A stretch of 33,979 bases of DNA from Thermoprotei archaeon (GTDB taxonomy: Archaea; Thermoproteota; Thermoprotei; Thermofilales; B20-G17), in contig QMRH01000022.1 of assembly GCA_003650675.1 (NCBI GenBank), positions 1-33,979 of the forward strand, in the 5' to 3' direction. The notes below the pieces were generated by a model. That model was not told the origin of the DNA. It did not search any database and saw only the letters and a program-made list of their open reading frames with translations. Of this stretch, positions 1 through 7,379 are shown piece after piece. The position numbers were made by a program, and so were the translations under genes. Position 1 is the first letter of the stretch. Every line of letters starts with the position of its first letter.

Positions 1-309
1 AGTCCATAGCGATGGGAGCTTTAAAAGCTCGGGAAATTCGCTTCTAAGTACTCTAGATGTCCTCCCTTTAATCCTCCTCAGAACTATGTGTGGAGACCAG
101 TATGGCTGGACTGATATGAATAAATGAACATGATCTGGTTTAATCTCTAGAGCTAGAATTTCCCAGCCATACTCTTCAGCTATCTCTCTGATAAGTTGCT
201 CCAGCCTTCTCTTAATGGCTCCAACTAATACCGGCTTCCTCCTCTTCGGAATCCACACAAAGTGATAGTTACAGAGATATACTGCATGTCTAGTTCGTCG
301 ATAGCTCAT
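1..309 (-). CDS. tnpA: IS200/IS605-family TnpA transposase, partial (3' end outside window)
   Basis: TnpA is a Y1 HUH single-strand transposase that cuts and joins the hairpin ends of IS200/IS605 elements. The minus strand reads open from ATG at 309 to the window edge, giving 103 residues that start MSYRRTRHAVYLCNYHFVW. This opening and the following IPKRRKPVLVGAIKRR segment are typical of the family. The metal-binding HUH motif is visible as KPDHVHLFI (about residues 58-66). Family members are about 130 residues long, so the helix with the catalytic tyrosine would lie to the left of the window and cannot be checked. No stop or frameshift is seen in the visible part, so the gene may be intact. 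A hairpin just upstream at 360-378 could be the element's left end. Whether a tnpB follows is unknown. Confidence 0.9.
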   Translation of the reverse strand, partial: MSYRRTRHAVYLCNYHFVWIPKRRKPVLVGAIKRRLEQLIREIAEEYGWEILALEIKPDHVHLFISVQPYWSPHIVLRRIKGRTSRVLRSEFPELLKLPSLWT

Positions 310-327
310 CAATATCTACAATAAACT

Positions 328-390
328 GTCGATTATTTAAACCTATCGACGCCGTTCATCCCCCCACTAATGTAGGGGCTTTCTAGCGCC
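328..390. repeat. Candidate IS200/IS605 end with two hairpins upstream of tnpA
   Basis: Two inverted repeats lie directly upstream of tnpA. GTCGAT (328-333) pairs with ATCGAC (345-350). CCC-A-CTA (363-369) pairs with TAGGGG (373-378), leaving one bulged A and a 3-base loop. A C-rich stem with a bulge beside the transposase start is what this family uses as an end recognised by TnpA. The exact cleavage site cannot be set from one end. Confidence 0.5.
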
Positions 391-448
391 ATTTTTGTAA
401 AGGACTACAGCAGCTGAAAGATACCTGAAAAACTCTGGGAAACTATGT

Positions 449-472
449 TAAAGTATCTTGAAAGATACTTTA
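449..472. repeat. Perfect inverted repeat, 11-base arms
   Basis: TAAAGTATCTT (449-459) is followed by GA and then AAGATACTTTA (462-472). The arms are perfectly complementary. The half-site AAGATAC also occurs at 417-423, about 30 bases to the left. It could be an operator, a transcription stop for the IS side, or a remnant of a mobile element. Confidence 0.7.
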
Positions 473-700
473 TGGCTACAGTCCCTAGAGTCCACACATT
501 TACTGCCGTGAACACCGCAGTATAGCCCTTTATCCTGGAATCCAAGTACATCAAACCTTTGAGAGGATCTCAATGCTTGTTTATTTCTTTTATGGAATTA
601 CTCCTCAATGCAAGTTTACATGAACGAGGATGTCAAAATATAATATTCTATAGTATTGTCTTTATGTATTGGGGGCATGTAAAGGTTATTTTATTACTTA

Positions 701-710
701 GTTTTTTATA
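701..710 (+). promoter_or_regulatory. TATA-like box of the first V4R gene
   Basis: The T-rich TTTTTTATA ends at 710, about 26 bases before position 736. This fits a leaderless or very short leader transcript starting at the GTG at 736 or the ATG at 745. Confidence 0.4.
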
Positions 711-735
711 TTTTCCCCTTATTTAGACTAAATGA

Positions 736-1560
736 GTGGCATGCATGAAATCCTCTAACTGCAAGGTGCTAGGGCTCGGAGTTTCAGTGAAGCTTGAGGA
801 AGGACAGCCTTATGCTATACTTTTGACCTTCAACCCCAAGGCGCTGAAAATGATAGGGGTCCTAGAAAAAGTGACAGAGACTATATCGCGGCATAAGTTC
901 CCCATAGTTAATGTATTGTTCTCCATGGCAAAAAGAAACGAACCTATATACGGTATATTCATCATCGATGTCACTGGTGGAGAGGAAAGGGTTCCCCTGC
1001 TCATAGAAGAGCTTAAATCGATAAACACGGTCGAAAACGTAATAATCCTTAAGCCCCTAGCCTCCAACATAATTGTCATAGACTTTTTTGATAGAATAGA
1101 GGTGCTAAACAACCGTGCAATTATAATGCGTAAAGACTTCTATGAAGGATTTATCAAGGAGGTTTGGAAGATGTTTGGTACTGGGGGTGGCGCCATGCTC
1201 TACCATATTGGTGTAGCTGTAGGAAAAAGGATCTACGAGTCCCACGAGTCCCTTGTGGCTGAAAGAGGTGTAGAAAAGCTTCTAAGGTTCAGTGAATCCA
1301 TATTCAAGGCTATGGGTTTCGGTAGAATGGAAATAAGGCAGGTGGATAAAAACCTTAGGAGAGCAAAAATTATAGTGGAGGACTCCTTTGAATGCGAGCT
1401 CTTTAAAGGGAAAAATAAACCTGCAAGCCATTTCTTAAGGGGGATTCTTAAAGGTTGGTTTAGCGGTTTTTTCGGAATGTCAAGCATAGAAATAACGGAA
1501 GTTAAATGCATCGCGGCTGGAGACCCGTACTGTGAGTTTATAATCATGCCGGGCCGTTGA
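736..1560 (+). CDS. ACT-like + V4R domain ligand-sensing protein (paralogue 1)
   Basis: Predicted cytosolic small-molecule sensor or regulator of 274 residues. Residues about 20-110 form an alpha/beta ACT-like domain. Residues about 130-274 are a V4R (4-vinyl-reductase-like) domain ending in the typical C-x7-C, here C258 and C266 in CIAAGDPYC. V4R domains bind small hydrophobic or metal-associated ligands in several families; the ligand here is unknown. It is a paralogue of the protein at 3123-3923, which has the same domain order. The start is GTG at 736; ATG at 745 (MKSSNCK) is equally possible because no clear ribosome binding site is present. A small helical orphan follows 65 bases downstream. 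No DNA-binding domain is visible, so it probably acts on a partner protein. Confidence 0.8.
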   Translation: MACMKSSNCKVLGLGVSVKLEEGQPYAILLTFNPKALKMIGVLEKVTETISRHKFPIVNVLFSMAKRNEPIYGIFIIDVTGGEERVPLLIEELKSINTVENVIILKPLASNIIVIDFFDRIEVLNNRAIIMRKDFYEGFIKEVWKMFGTGGGAMLYHIGVAVGKRIYESHESLVAERGVEKLLRFSESIFKAMGFGRMEIRQVDKNLRRAKIIVEDSFECELFKGKNKPASHFLRGILKGWFSGFFGMSSIEITEVKCIAAGDPYCEFIIMPGR

Positions 1561-1625
1561 TTCCATGTTTTTCGGGAAACGGCAAGAATTTTAGTGGCTT
1601 ATGAAAAATAATCTTAGGTATAGAC

Positions 1626-2030
1626 ATGAGTTACAATACTTTTAGGGAAACATTAGTTGCATTTGCGGAAGAGCTGGAAAAGGTTTTAAACGTTTTTGAA
1701 GTTTTCCTAAAAACCCATGATATAAATTACGCCCGTGAACTCCCCTTTCTTCTTACAAGAACAGGCATGGTTTTCCATGGCGAATTCACTGAATATAGCC
1801 ACAGTGTTTTAGCTAGGTCGCTACTTGAAGCAGGGTCTAAGGTCAGGGAAAGGGTGGGGATCATGGAGGAACGCGGGGTTACCAGCGAGGATCTAGAATA
1901 CTTTAGAGATATATACAATGTTTTCATGCACATCTACTTGTCTATAAAATCAGGAGAATACGAGGAATGTTTCCACAAGATGATGGAAAAACGAGAGACC
2001 GGTAAGAGAGTTAAAGGTGATTTATCCTAG
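1626..2030 (+). CDS. Small all-helical protein of unknown function
   Basis: I do not recognise this 134-residue protein. It is predicted to be almost entirely helical, charged and soluble, with amphipathic helices at about residues 5-30, 35-75 and 80-120. It has no signal peptide, cysteine cluster or known motif. The start ATG at 1626 follows an AT-rich stretch (GAAAAATAATC near 1601-1611). It lies 65 bases after the V4R gene on the same strand, so it may share its transcript or function as a partner. Its stop overlaps the 3' end of the convergent S-component-like gene by 4 bases. Confidence 0.6.
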   Translation: MSYNTFRETLVAFAEELEKVLNVFEVFLKTHDINYARELPFLLTRTGMVFHGEFTEYSHSVLARSLLEAGSKVRERVGIMEERGVTSEDLEYFRDIYNVFMHIYLSIKSGEYEECFHKMMEKRETGKRVKGDLS

Positions 2031-2773
2031 TTTCCCCGGAAAATAGGAGATTCTCCCTCTTTTGAAAGAATGCTGTAAAGGGAGAAAAGCACTACTCCTG
2101 CAATAAAGCCCTGTAAAAGCCTTAAGAGAGGATAAAATAATGCGCCAGCTACATAAAGCCCCCTAGCTATCTTCTCGCTAATACCGAAAACCCCTCTATA
2201 TATTAGGGGGTTGCTGAAGATGGCGTTTCCAAGGATGTTGTCGGCCTCGGCTCCTATAAAACATAGGAGAATAAAACCTAGGAAATGGTTTCTCCGTGAA
2301 ATAACATTGAGCACGGGCGCTAAGAGCAACACTAGAATTTTATCGTAGGTAGCCATAAGTAAAACATACCAGTGCTGTAGTAGAGGGTTAAATATGGGTG
2401 ATAATATGATTGCAACCACCGGGAGAAGGAGGAATATTAGGGCTGGCTTCCACATTTTTTCGTAAAGGAGGCCGGATATGAGGGCATTGAACGCTGGACA
2501 AGGAAGAAAGAGGAAACTTATCAAAGAAGGGCCGCCGGGCGGCAAATAGAGAGCTAGTAAGGTTCCAAGAAAAATCGATATTGAACCATAGAAAGGTCCT
2601 AAAAGCACCCCAACAATGCTTGCAAAAAGCGCCTCCACTTGGATTTTCAATGAAGGCAAACCAGGTATTCTAATTCCCGGTACAAAGGAGAAAACCACAT
2701 ATAGGGCAGCCATTAAAGCCATTAAAGATAACTGCCAAGTTCTATGCCCCTCCCTGAAACGTAAAAGACCCAT
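2027..2773 (-). CDS. ECF-transporter S-component-like integral membrane protein
   Basis: Polytopic membrane protein of 248 residues, probably a substrate-binding S component that captures a vitamin or similar compound for import with shared ECF ATPases. After a short charged N-terminus, hydrophobic segments lie at about 15-35, 45-75, 80-105, 108-130, 135-155, 160-180 and 200-235. The segment LKIQVEALFASIVGVLLGP followed by glycine-rich helices resembles S components; the substrate cannot be told from sequence. No ECF ATPase or EcfT gene lies in the window. ATG at 2773 follows GGGGAG (about 5-bases spacing). It is flanked by two V4R sensor genes, which could report the availability of its substrate. 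S-component identity is moderate; a general membrane protein is the alternative. Confidence 0.6.
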   Translation of the reverse strand: MGLLRFREGHRTWQLSLMALMAALYVVFSFVPGIRIPGLPSLKIQVEALFASIVGVLLGPFYGSISIFLGTLLALYLPPGGPSLISFLFLPCPAFNALISGLLYEKMWKPALIFLLLPVVAIILSPIFNPLLQHWYVLLMATYDKILVLLLAPVLNVISRRNHFLGFILLCFIGAEADNILGNAIFSNPLIYRGVFGISEKIARGLYVAGALFYPLLRLLQGFIAGVVLFSLYSILSKEGESPIFRGN

Positions 2774-3122
2774 GTAATCTCCCCTATAAGCTATGTCAAC
2801 GTAATAATAACTTTTTCATATTTGGAGGGGGTTGCAGCTCATTTCTGCTTCTACGTAATTATAGTTTATTTACTTGACATGGTCTATTGAGTTAGCCTCA
2901 CGACCTTTTTATGGTTTCTGTAGCAGGAATGCAGGTGTAGAGCTTCTTGTATTTTTATAAATATAAATATAGATAACTATAGAGCATGGTTATCCGATTC
3001 TATGTTGTATTTTTTCTATAGATTTTATATAGTATATTGAAATTTGGAAGATAACTATTTTAAGTGTTTTTATGTATTTCATAATTGCCCTTAGCGAGAA
3101 GCCTCTTTAGGATGTGATATAA
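2774..3122. other. AT-rich divergent intergenic region
   Basis: It separates the minus-strand S-component-like gene from the second V4R gene and must contain both promoters. AGATAACTA occurs twice (2969-2977 and 3049-3057). TTCTATAG and TTTATGTATT occur here and also upstream of the first V4R gene (near 648 and 660), but in such AT-rich DNA this may be chance. No riboswitch-like conserved fold was recognised. Confidence 0.4.
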
Positions 3123-3923
3123 ATGAGTGATCTGCATGTTCCTAAGGATCTTCTGGTGTATTATCATAGTCCGGGTAGAAGACTTTTGGAGCTGGCTGTT
3201 ATAGCTAAGGTTGCTCCCCTCCCCGGCATACTTAATTCTATAACAGACTTGATCGTTAAAGCAAACATGCGTATTATAGGAGTCAGTCTTTCCTCAGAAG
3301 GCGATAAAAGAAATATATTAATGTTCCTCGACTCGATTGAAGCCACAATTTCTCCTCAGGAGTTACTGGAAAAAGTTAAATCCCTTGCAACGGTCGTCAA
3401 CGCCGAAATCTATGAGAGCCCTAGCCCCTCCTTTATAATAGATGCATACGGTTACCCTGTTACAATAGCTAGTGGCACCGAAAGAGCCGTAATTTTCTCG
3501 GTTAAGTGGATTAGCACGGCTTTTAAGCTTTTTATAGATAAACTTGGTAGCGCTGGAGCAGCGCTTCTATTTCATCTGGGATTTATGATGGGGTTAAATT
3601 TCGGAAAATCTATTAAAAATATGGTTGAAACCGTGGACGAGTACCTTGAAGTTGTAAGGCTTTTATTTCAGGCCAACGGCTTCGGTCTGGTTAAACTGGA
3701 GAAACATATTTTTCCTTCGAGCATAACGTTGAATATTAGGGTGACAGATAATTTCGAAGTCGAAGCCCATGAAGGGGTATCCAAGGAGCCGGTATGTCAT
3801 TTCACGCGGGGGCTGATAGCTGGCATCCTTAAGGCTTTCTTTGGAAAGGATTTTGATGTAGTTGAAACCAGATGTAAGGCAATGGGCCATGAAGAATGTG
3901 TTTTTAAAGCTTTCTTGAAATAA
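3123..3923 (+). CDS. ACT-like + V4R domain ligand-sensing protein (paralogue 2)
   Basis: Predicted sensor of 266 residues with the same architecture as the protein at 736-1560. Residues about 18-100 form an ACT-like domain (including PLPGILNSITDLIVKANMR). The V4R domain spans about 115-266. The V4R signature is complete: HFTRGLIAGILKAFFG, then C251 and C259 in CKAMGHEEC. The sequence has clearly diverged from its paralogue, suggesting an old duplication and perhaps a different ligand. ATG at 3123 follows GGATGTGAT, a usable ribosome binding site. It is divergent from the S-component-like gene, and the DUF362 gene follows on the same strand from its own TATA box. Confidence 0.8.
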   Translation: MSDLHVPKDLLVYYHSPGRRLLELAVIAKVAPLPGILNSITDLIVKANMRIIGVSLSSEGDKRNILMFLDSIEATISPQELLEKVKSLATVVNAEIYESPSPSFIIDAYGYPVTIASGTERAVIFSVKWISTAFKLFIDKLGSAGAALLFHLGFMMGLNFGKSIKNMVETVDEYLEVVRLLFQANGFGLVKLEKHIFPSSITLNIRVTDNFEVEAHEGVSKEPVCHFTRGLIAGILKAFFGKDFDVVETRCKAMGHEECVFKAFLK

Positions 3924-3951
3924 GGCTACGCGAAAGGCTTTCCACAAAACC

Positions 3952-3959
3952 TTTTTATA
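3952..3959 (+). promoter_or_regulatory. TATA box of the DUF362-ferredoxin operon
   Basis: TTTTTATA lies about 38 bases before ATG 3993 and would place transcript start near 3982. The in-frame ATG at 3960 would sit inside the promoter, so the later ATG, preceded by GGTGG (3984-3988), is the better start. Confidence 0.55.
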
Positions 3960-3992
3960 ATGGAAAAATATAACGACGGCATAGGTGGTTAC

Positions 3993-4922
3993 ATGAGTAA
4001 GGTATATTTTTCCTCCGCTCGAATGAAGAAGTTAAATGCCTCGGAAAGTTTACCTAAGAAGCTTCCTAAACTCTTAGAGGAAGCCGGCATAGGCGAAATT
4101 GTCGAGAAAGGGAACATTGTTGCAATTAAAATCCATTTTGGGGATCTTGAAGGGGGAGGATTCAGGTATGTAAGGCCGATTTTTGCAAGGGCTGTCTCAG
4201 ATGTAGTGAAGGAGCACGGTGGTATACCATTTTTTACAGATACGTGGGGGCTGAAGCACGTTTTAGCTGCTATTAGAAATGGATTTAACTACACGACACT
4301 AGGAGCACCCATATTGCCAGCGAACGGGATCAAGGAAAATTTCTTTTACACAGTTAAACTATACAAATACTTTCACTTACAGGAGGTAGATGTTGCCGGA
4401 AACATCTATGATGCAGATGTTCTAATCAATCTTTCACATGTTAAAGGCCATCCCTCTTCTGGTATGGGAGGAGCAATAAAGAACATTGCTATGGGGTGTA
4501 CATCGTATAAGATTAGGGGTGAAGTACATAAACTGGAGAGAAACGATAATGATGGAAGAACCTTTCAGGAGGCTATGATAGACGTTGTTAAGGCGGTTTT
4601 AAGAAACAAGGTTAAAAAACATATACATATTAACGCCATACTTGATGTCCAGCCGATGTGTGACTGCGCCCCATTCAGCGATCTTCCTATAGTACCCGAT
4701 ATTGGGATAGCTGTATCGCGAGACCCCATAGCTGTAGAAAAGTTTTCGCTAGACGCAATAGACCAGGCGCCCCCCATGCCTATGTCTCTAGCAGAAAAAC
4801 TCGGGTTGAAAAGCGGCGACAATAAGTTCTTTAAAATCCACGGAAAGAACCCTTATCATCAGGTCTACGCAGGCGTAAAAGCTAATTTAGGTAGCGATAA
4901 ATACGAGGTAATCGAGATATGA
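3993..4922 (+). CDS. DUF362 family protein (COG2006)
   Basis: Predicted cytosolic redox-related protein of 309 residues from the family of DUF362 iron-sulfur-associated proteins; its reaction is not known to me. Family landmarks are HFGDLEGGGFRYVRP near the N-terminus, LINLSHVKGHPSSGMGGAIK in the middle, the conserved CDC pair in DVQPMCDCAPFSD, and RDPIAVEKFSLDAI after it. Many relatives carry a fused C-terminal 4Fe-4S ferredoxin domain. Here the domain is a separate gene that overlaps this one by 4 bases, ATGA-style, so the two products probably work together. The start at 3993 is chosen because of the TATA box and GGTGG site; a 12-codon-longer form from 3960 is less likely. Confidence 0.85.
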   Translation: MSKVYFSSARMKKLNASESLPKKLPKLLEEAGIGEIVEKGNIVAIKIHFGDLEGGGFRYVRPIFARAVSDVVKEHGGIPFFTDTWGLKHVLAAIRNGFNYTTLGAPILPANGIKENFFYTVKLYKYFHLQEVDVAGNIYDADVLINLSHVKGHPSSGMGGAIKNIAMGCTSYKIRGEVHKLERNDNDGRTFQEAMIDVVKAVLRNKVKKHIHINAILDVQPMCDCAPFSDLPIVPDIGIAVSRDPIAVEKFSLDAIDQAPPMPMSLAEKLGLKSGDNKFFKIHGKNPYHQVYAGVKANLGSDKYEVIEI

Positions 4923-5143
4923 GCACAGTTTTAATTAAAGTGAATGAAGACGAATGCATTGGATGTGGAAACTGCCTTAAGGTTTGTCCTGTTGGAGTTT
5001 ACAAGATAGTTGAAGGCAGGTCGAGGCCAGTTAATGAAGATAAATGTATTTTATGTCGAGCCTGTATCACCCATTGTCCCAAAAACTGTATTGAAATAGG
5101 TTTTAGGGCCAGTCCAACCCTGGCAAGGTTGTACGAAGAATAA
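4919..5143 (+). CDS. 2x[4Fe-4S] ferredoxin paired with the DUF362 protein
   Basis: Small iron-sulfur electron carrier or domain of 74 residues. Two full CxxCxxCxxxCP motifs are visible: CIGCGNCLKVCP (about residues 14-25) and CILCRACITHCP (about 43-54), each binding one [4Fe-4S] cluster. The first cysteines of each motif ligate one cluster and the last cysteine ligates the other. Its ATG overlaps the stop of the DUF362 gene, so translation is likely coupled. It probably supplies electrons to, or forms a subunit with, that protein. The C-terminal 20 residues (IGFRASPTLARLYEE) extend past the usual fold. Confidence 0.9.
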   Translation: MSTVLIKVNEDECIGCGNCLKVCPVGVYKIVEGRSRPVNEDKCILCRACITHCPKNCIEIGFRASPTLARLYEE

Positions 5144-5257
5144 TGGTGCATTAAATGCCTCTATGTATATTTTAAATAGACCATTACCTGTTACCTGGAG
5201 TTTGGGTCAAGGAAACCACTTATAGGTTAGTTTTCATTTTTATCATGGACATAGGTA

Positions 5258-6217
5258 ATGGCTAAGAAAATCATAATTACAGCCAGTGGAGGAGGACATA
5301 CCGGTAACGCTGTGTCGCTGGCTCAGAGACTTGAAGGCAGAGCAGACATTCTCTTTATTGTACCTAAAGGTGACAAGTGGACACGTCAACGGGTTGAAAA
5401 ATACGGTGACATAATTGAGGTCACTAAGGGAAGGGGGGCTATGAGCTCAAATATTTTGTTTATACCCCGTTTTCTTAAAGCATTCTATGAATCCCTCAGA
5501 AGCGTCAGCAAAGAATATGAGGTTCTGGTAAGCATGGGAAGCAACCACAGTATTCCTCCAGCCTTTCTGGCGAAAATAAATGGCTTAAAGATAATTAATG
5601 TCGAAAGTTGCGCCCGTTTCACCAAAGGCAGTCGCACTGTAAAAATATTGTCGCATATAGCTGACATTACTGCGCTCCAATGGGAGGAGCAGAAGAATCT
5701 TCATCCTAAAGGGATAGTGTACGGACCCCTGTTTGAGAAGCCTCTCTATAAGCCGTGGAACGGCGGATACATCCTAGTTACAGGTGGAACATATGGGCAC
5801 AGAATGTTATTTGATGCACTATTAAAAACAAGGTTAAAAAATATAGTTTTGCAGACGGGAAGACTCGATCCAAGGTATTATAAGAAGAGAAAACCGGAGT
5901 GGAGGATCTTTGACTTCGATCCAGATTTTGGAAAATGGATTGCAGGCGCCAATATAGTGATCTCCCATTTCGGTAAAACGGTCTTGGATGCGGCTTTAAC
6001 ATATAGGAAACCCGTAATAATCGTCCCAAATCCAGAGTTCACCCGTACAGTAGGTGTCGAAGATGCAGGTTTGCTTGCCAAAAAACTAAATGCCATACTG
6101 TTGGAGAACATTACTCCCAAAGATCTGGTTGACGCTATTGAATTTGCTTTTAAACTTAAAGTGCCGGAATACCCTGACGGCGCCCTAAATCTAGCCGAAG
6201 ATATTCTTAAACTCTAA
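5258..6217 (+). CDS. Alg14-Alg13 fusion-type glycosyltransferase
   Basis: Predicted UDP-sugar:lipid-linked glycosyltransferase of 319 residues at the inner membrane face, adding a sugar (GlcNAc-like in the eukaryotic counterpart) to a lipid carrier for glycan synthesis. The N-terminal half resembles Alg14, which in eukaryotes anchors the enzyme: SGGGHTG at residues 10-16. The C-terminal half from about residue 168 resembles Alg13, the donor-binding part: GGYILVTGGTYG, then ISHFGKTVLDAALTYRKPVI with the glycine/acidic donor-binding region. Eukaryotes use two proteins; here both are in one chain, as in MurG-like GT-B enzymes. ATG at 5258 lies close after AGGT. The phosphohexomutase at 9508-10839 may supply its sugar-nucleotide precursor, but they are not in one operon. 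Confidence 0.8.
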   Translation: MAKKIIITASGGGHTGNAVSLAQRLEGRADILFIVPKGDKWTRQRVEKYGDIIEVTKGRGAMSSNILFIPRFLKAFYESLRSVSKEYEVLVSMGSNHSIPPAFLAKINGLKIINVESCARFTKGSRTVKILSHIADITALQWEEQKNLHPKGIVYGPLFEKPLYKPWNGGYILVTGGTYGHRMLFDALLKTRLKNIVLQTGRLDPRYYKKRKPEWRIFDFDPDFGKWIAGANIVISHFGKTVLDAALTYRKPVIIVPNPEFTRTVGVEDAGLLAKKLNAILLENITPKDLVDAIEFAFKLKVPEYPDGALNLAEDILKL

Positions 6218-6233
6218 AATCGTAGACTATAGT

Positions 6234-6818
6234 TTAAAGGTAGATTATGCAAGTTACAAATGTGACCAGTATGGCAATTATTGCCCCAGCAACAACCTGA
6301 CTTACATTATGGGCTTTTAGTTTCACACGGGACCATGATACCATAGGTACAAGGAGGTAGAGCAGGATAAACTTTAACCCGTAGACGTAGACTAAGAAAG
6401 TTGCTGGGCCAGCGACTCCTGCAGCGTGCACACTTATCTTCCATCTAAAGGTTACTATGAATAGTGCTAGACTAACCGAAAAGAACACCAAGTAGTACAA
6501 CGCTATGACCTTTAACCCTATGGCATGGAACAGTGAAAAACCTGTGAAATAGCTTATTAGAGGAGGTATAAAGAATTTAGGTCTCTTCTTAACATCGGAG
6601 ACAAAATAGTCTACGTGGCCTCTAATCTTCTCTATAAGTATGAAAACTACTGGAAAAAATGCTAGGAAAAGAATCCCGGTGGAGAGAACCAGTAGACTAT
6701 ACATGGAGTCGATTTTTTCCTCAAAAACGATAAGTAGGAGAATATAGATTGCAAAGGCTGGAGCATTAAATACATGTGACACGAGATTAGCCAACACTGT
6801 TTTCCCTACTTTTTTCAT
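6234..6818 (-). CDS. PAP2-like integral membrane phosphatase family protein
   Basis: Membrane protein of 194 residues with about six transmembrane segments (about 10-30, 38-62, 85-108, 108-128, 135-160, 172-194). Traces of the PAP2 phosphatase signature are present: DVKKRP at about 75-80 (motif 1), WKISVHAAG at about 126-134 (motif 2, with the histidine), and SRVKLKAHNVSQ (motif 3, SRx5H). The last position, an aspartate in classical PAP2 enzymes, is glutamine here, as I recall for other archaeal members. A role in dephosphorylating polyprenyl pyrophosphate or another lipid phosphate would fit the adjacent glycosyltransferase. It converges with that gene (16 bases apart) and diverges from hypA. 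Confidence 0.6.
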   Translation of the reverse strand: MKKVGKTVLANLVSHVFNAPAFAIYILLLIVFEEKIDSMYSLLVLSTGILFLAFFPVVFILIEKIRGHVDYFVSDVKKRPKFFIPPLISYFTGFSLFHAIGLKVIALYYLVFFSVSLALFIVTFRWKISVHAAGVAGPATFLVYVYGLKFILLYLLVPMVSWSRVKLKAHNVSQVVAGAIIAILVTFVTCIIYL

Positions 6819-6865
6819 AACGTCGGAGAAAAAACCATGAAGTATAAAAGTTTTCCCTGGTTTCA

Positions 6866-6877
6866 GCTAAAAATATT
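6866..6877 (+). promoter_or_regulatory. TATA-like box of hypA-hypB
   Basis: AAAAATATTAAG places transcript start near 6897, about 15 bases before ATG 6912. This argues for the short HypA start and against an upstream in-frame ATG at 6837. Confidence 0.45.
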
Positions 6878-6911
6878 AAGTGGAGCTAGGGTTTTCTCTA
6901 GGTACTGTAAA

Positions 6912-7379
6912 ATGCATGAATGGAGTATAGCGGAGGGTATAGTAAGATCGCTTGAAGCTTTCGCGGAAAAGAATTCTATAAAGAGGTTTGTAGCGGTGGA
7001 GATAAATGTAGGCGAGCTCGCCATGCTCGATTTAGACGTATTGAATGAAGCCTTGAAGACTATATCTCAAGAACATGAGAGAACGAGAAACACCGTTTTC
7101 AAGCTTAGGATAGAGCATGTTACGTTCACATGTAATAAATGTGGCTGTAAATGGGGGTTACAGAGGGGTCTAGAAACCATAAAGGGATCCGAGGATCTCA
7201 TGATAGAGGATCTTGAGGGAGGTTACGACCTGCCGTTACATTATATGCCAGAACTCGTATACGCTCTCATGAGGTGTCCTTCGTGTGGAAGCCGGGATTA
7301 CAAGGTAGAGGGTGGAAGGGGAGTTAGAATAATCAGTGTAACCTTTGAAAATGGAGGTGTTGGGGAACATGTCAGTTGA
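6912..7379 (+). CDS. hypA: Hydrogenase nickel incorporation protein HypA
   Basis: Cytosolic nickel metallochaperone that helps insert Ni into the large subunit of [NiFe] hydrogenases. The start at ATG 6912 is fixed by the family N-terminus MHEWS: His2 is the nickel ligand and Glu3 is conserved. The 155-residue chain carries the structural zinc site as C74/C77 (CNKC) and C122/C125 (CPSC). The roughly 45-residue insertion between the two pairs is longer than in most bacterial HypA and is known from archaeal HypA. It overlaps the next gene by 11 bases. That gene is a Mrp/MinD-type ATPase, the known HypA partner in Thermococcales. No hydrogenase structural gene is in the window. Confidence 0.93.
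   Translation: MHEWSIAEGIVRSLEAFAEKNSIKRFVAVEINVGELAMLDLDVLNEALKTISQEHERTRNTVFKLRIEHVTFTCNKCGCKWGLQRGLETIKGSEDLMIEDLEGGYDLPLHYMPELVYALMRCPSCGSRDYKVEGGRGVRIISVTFENGGVGEHVS
7353..7359 (+). promoter_or_regulatory. Strong ribosome binding site inside the end of hypA
   Basis: GGAGGTG lies 9 bases before ATG 7369, which fixes the start of the HypB-type ATPase at MSVDPLYEM rather than at the upstream in-frame ATG 7345. Confidence 0.7.

Larger units (their letters stand above)
391..735. other. Intergenic region between the IS end and the first V4R gene
   Basis: I see no convincing reading frame here on either strand. It holds a strong inverted repeat at 449-472 and becomes AT-rich towards the V4R gene, where a promoter is likely at 701-710. 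Confidence 0.5.

Noticed and set aside
2774-3122. Riboswitch ahead of the S-component-like gene
   Set aside because: S components are often riboswitch-controlled in bacteria, but no recognisable TPP, FMN, cobalamin or preQ1 core is present and the leader appears short.
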